Below the pieces are notes generated by a model, which was not told the origin of the DNA, did not search any database, and worked only from the letters and a program-made list of their open reading frames with translations. The translations under genes were made by a program, and so were the position numbers. 64,000 bases of DNA from Phyllobacterium zundukense (GTDB lineage Bacteria > Pseudomonadota > Alphaproteobacteria > Rhizobiales > Rhizobiaceae): positions 3,694,501 through 3,758,500 of the forward strand of contig NZ_CP017940.1 of NCBI RefSeq assembly GCF_002764115.1, given 5' to 3'. Each line of letters starts with the position of its first letter. Positions within the stretch are counted from its first letter, which is position 1. Shown here piece by piece: positions 62,337-64,000 of the stretch.

Positions 62337-63400
62337 GCTGCAAAGGCTAGCGCACGCGCAGGGTCGACAGACAGCCAGATGGCACTGCCGAGCTCAGCGG
62401 TTTGCGGGGCATGAAACACGAGTTCGAGACCTTCCGCCGTACGCGCGGTTCCAACAAATTCGCGGCCGCGATACTCGATCGTTTCGACGACAGCTTCCAC
62501 CGCCTGGTCGGAGCGCGTGCCAGCAACGACATCGTCGGCGCGAGCAGCAATAACGGCCGTGTCCCCGACTTTCAGCGAGGCACGGGCGGTTCCCGTCAAT
62601 GTGGCATTGCCGACGGCAACGGTGGTTCGGTCGCCCTCCTTGGCAATGACCTTGCCTGTGAGACGATTGCGATACCCCATGAATTCGGCCACGTCCAAAT
62701 GATCGGGACGCTCGTAGAGATCGCTGGGCTTGCCCACCTGGCGGATTTCACCGTCCCGCAGCACCACGACACGATCGGCCAGAGACAGGGCTTCGTCCTG
62801 ATCATGGGTGACGTAGACAGTGGTGGCGCCGAGCTGATTGTGGATGCGGCGAATTTCGGCACGCATTTCCAGACGCAGCTTTGCGTCGAGGTTCGACAGC
62901 GGCTCATCCATGAGCACCAGCGGCGGCTCGATGACGATGGCACGGGCGATGGCCACGCGTTGCTGTTGGCCGCCGGATAGTTGACCTGGCAGCTTGTGAC
63001 CCTGTCCCTGGAGACGCACAAGGCTCAATGCTTCTTCAACGCGCCTGTCGATCTCCGCCTTCGCCACTTTGCGCATTTTCAGGCCAAAGCCGATGTTCTG
63101 GCGCACGGTCATATGCGGGAACAGCGCATAATTCTGAAAGACCATGCCAAAGCCGCGATCCTCCGGCTTCAACGTGTCGATACGCTTGTCGTCGATGAAA
63201 ATACCGCCGCCCGTCGTCGAGAGCAGTCCGGCAATGCAGTTGAGCGCGGTAGACTTGCCGCAGCCGGATGGTCCGAGCAGAGCGATGAACTCGCCCTTGC
63301 GGATATTTAGCGAGACATCCTTCAATGCATTATGTGAGCCGAAGGCGCGACTCATATGATCAAGGCGGATTTCATGGAATGGCGATGACGCAAGCAGCAT
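62333..63400 (-). CDS. ABC transporter ATP-binding protein (PotA-like)
   Basis: A 355-residue ATPase of the spermidine/putrescine/iron importer type. Walker A is GPSGCGKST, Q-loop MVFQNYALFPHMTV, signature LSGGQQQR, Walker B VLMDEPLSNLD and H-loop VYVTHDQDEALSLAD. A TOBE-like regulatory domain occupies about 240-355. Overlaps the next permease gene. Confidence 0.92.
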   Translation of the reverse strand: MLLASSPFHEIRLDHMSRAFGSHNALKDVSLNIRKGEFIALLGPSGCGKSTALNCIAGLLSTTGGGIFIDDKRIDTLKPEDRGFGMVFQNYALFPHMTVRQNIGFGLKMRKVAKAEIDRRVEEALSLVRLQGQGHKLPGQLSGGQQQRVAIARAIVIEPPLVLMDEPLSNLDAKLRLEMRAEIRRIHNQLGATTVYVTHDQDEALSLADRVVVLRDGEIRQVGKPSDLYERPDHLDVAEFMGYRNRLTGKVIAKEGDRTTVAVGNATLTGTARASLKVGDTAVIAARADDVVAGTRSDQAVEAVVETIEYRGREFVGTARTAEGLELVFHAPQTAELGSAIWLSVDPARALAFAA

Positions 63401-63462
63401 CTGGCAACCTCATAGCTGAGCGCATCCGGGGCAATCCCGGATAGCGTTATATCAAGCACCAA

Positions 63463-64000
63463 TCAGGACTTCTTGCCCGCGACTTCTTCATCCCAACGGC
63501 GGAACGCGACGACCATCGAAGACGGCTCGAGCGGAATTTCCACCGGGTTGTTGGCGATCCAGTCCGCATATTCCTTGCGGCCGAACTCGGCGATTGCATC
63601 CTGGCTTTCCTGCGGTGCCATGGAGAGAGGTACATCCTTTACGGCAGGACCCGGATAGAAATAGCCCTTGTCGTAGGTAAAGGCCTGCTGTTCCGGTGTC
63701 AGCAGGAAGCTCATCAGGTCGAGAAGAACCGCAAGCTTTTCGTCGGCGATGCCTTTCGGCACACACATGTAATGGGCGTCGGCCACCCAATGGAAACCCT
63801 TGAGCGTCGCTACCGCTGCTTCCTTCGGAACCACGCCCAGCACACGCGGATTAATGTCCCATCCAGTCGTCGAGACCGTCATGTCGCGCGTCCCTTCGCC
63901 GAGCTCCTTCATCAGCGCGCCGGTACCGGTCGGATAGTACTCGATATATTTGTGCAATTCCTTGAGGTAGGCCCAGGTCTTGTCCCAGCCCTTCACCGGA
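63463..64000 (-). CDS. ABC transporter substrate-binding protein (PotD-like), cut by the window end
   Basis: About 178 residues of the C-terminal part are visible and the frame is open to base 64000. YYPTGTGALMKELGEGTRDM, SFLLTPEQQAFTYDKGYFYP and DWIANNPVEIPLEPSSMVVA fit family 1 solute-binding proteins of the spermidine/putrescine type (Pro-rich hinge, PGPAVKD). The signal peptide lies outside the window. It heads the operon; the 62 bases before the ATPase gene (63401-63462) contain no clear terminator. The substrate may be a polyamine or another small organic ion. Confidence 0.85.
   Translation of the reverse strand, partial: PVKGWDKTWAYLKELHKYIEYYPTGTGALMKELGEGTRDMTVSTTGWDINPRVLGVVPKEAAVATLKGFHWVADAHYMCVPKGIADEKLAVLLDLMSFLLTPEQQAFTYDKGYFYPGPAVKDVPLSMAPQESQDAIAEFGRKEYADWIANNPVEIPLEPSSMVVAFRRWDEEVAGKKS

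Overview
The window looks like chromosome of an alphaproteobacterium of the order Hyphomicrobiales (Rhizobiales), in the Phyllobacterium/Brucella/Mesorhizobium neighbourhood. The grounds are the gene order mgsA-glk-ABC exporter-dapB-gpmA-tRNA-Leu, the rhizobial protein families, a GC-rich coding style, and palindromic intergenic repeats of the GTCCGCTT...AAGCGGAC type. The genus is inferred, not proven.

Layout. (1) 0-5.5 kb: conserved core: the tail of a possible murein endopeptidase, methylglyoxal synthase, glucokinase, an MsbA-like ABC exporter, DapB, phosphoglycerate mutase and tRNA-Leu(CAG). (2) 5.5-45.4 kb: a mosaic accessory stretch. It starts with a frameshifted P4-type integrase directly behind the tRNA. 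It ends at a diverged second copy (45284-45398) of the tRNA 3' flank and terminator, as expected for an old tRNA-borne genomic island. Inside are a TetR-controlled RND efflux operon, a truncated aldehyde dehydrogenase, an SDR, an IS5-family remnant, a flavin monooxygenase, small exported proteins, and a WYL-regulated redox operon whose qorB-like gene carries two compensating frameshifts. There follow a sulfate permease/PPK2 operon with CYTH and CYTH-CHAD proteins and a pair of 64-residue paralogues (a probable polyphosphate module), a TetR/NTF2/ABM group, a patatin-acetoacetate decarboxylase-hydroxybutyrate dehydrogenase group, a second RND efflux operon with two adaptor genes, and two related TetR regulators with an azoreductase. 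(3) 45.4-52.8 kb: a LysE-type exporter, then a signalling operon: a haem-motif Tll0287-type sensor, a membrane hybrid histidine kinase with two receiver domains, a stand-alone receiver, and a receiver-containing class III nucleotidyl cyclase. A Tat-type exported superoxide dismutase and two very small reverse-strand ORFs follow. (4) 53.0-57.4 kb: three consecutive RTX calcium-binding proteins, typical type I secretion substrates, with no secretion apparatus in view. (5) 57.9-64 kb: a shortened outer-membrane-type protein, a UxaA-family altronate dehydratase behind a long inverted repeat, and a spermidine/putrescine-type ABC importer that runs off the window end.

The candidates that most deserve a second look are the haem sensor-kinase-receiver-cyclase-SOD block (46.3-52.4 kb), the polyphosphate-related block with its uncharacterised 64-residue paralogues (22.1-30.6 kb), and the WYL regulator with two near-identical operator-like palindromes framing its operon (17.8-20.8 kb).

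No CRISPR array, rRNA gene, intact transposon or replication origin was seen. Functions come from recognising family motifs by eye; no database search was run.
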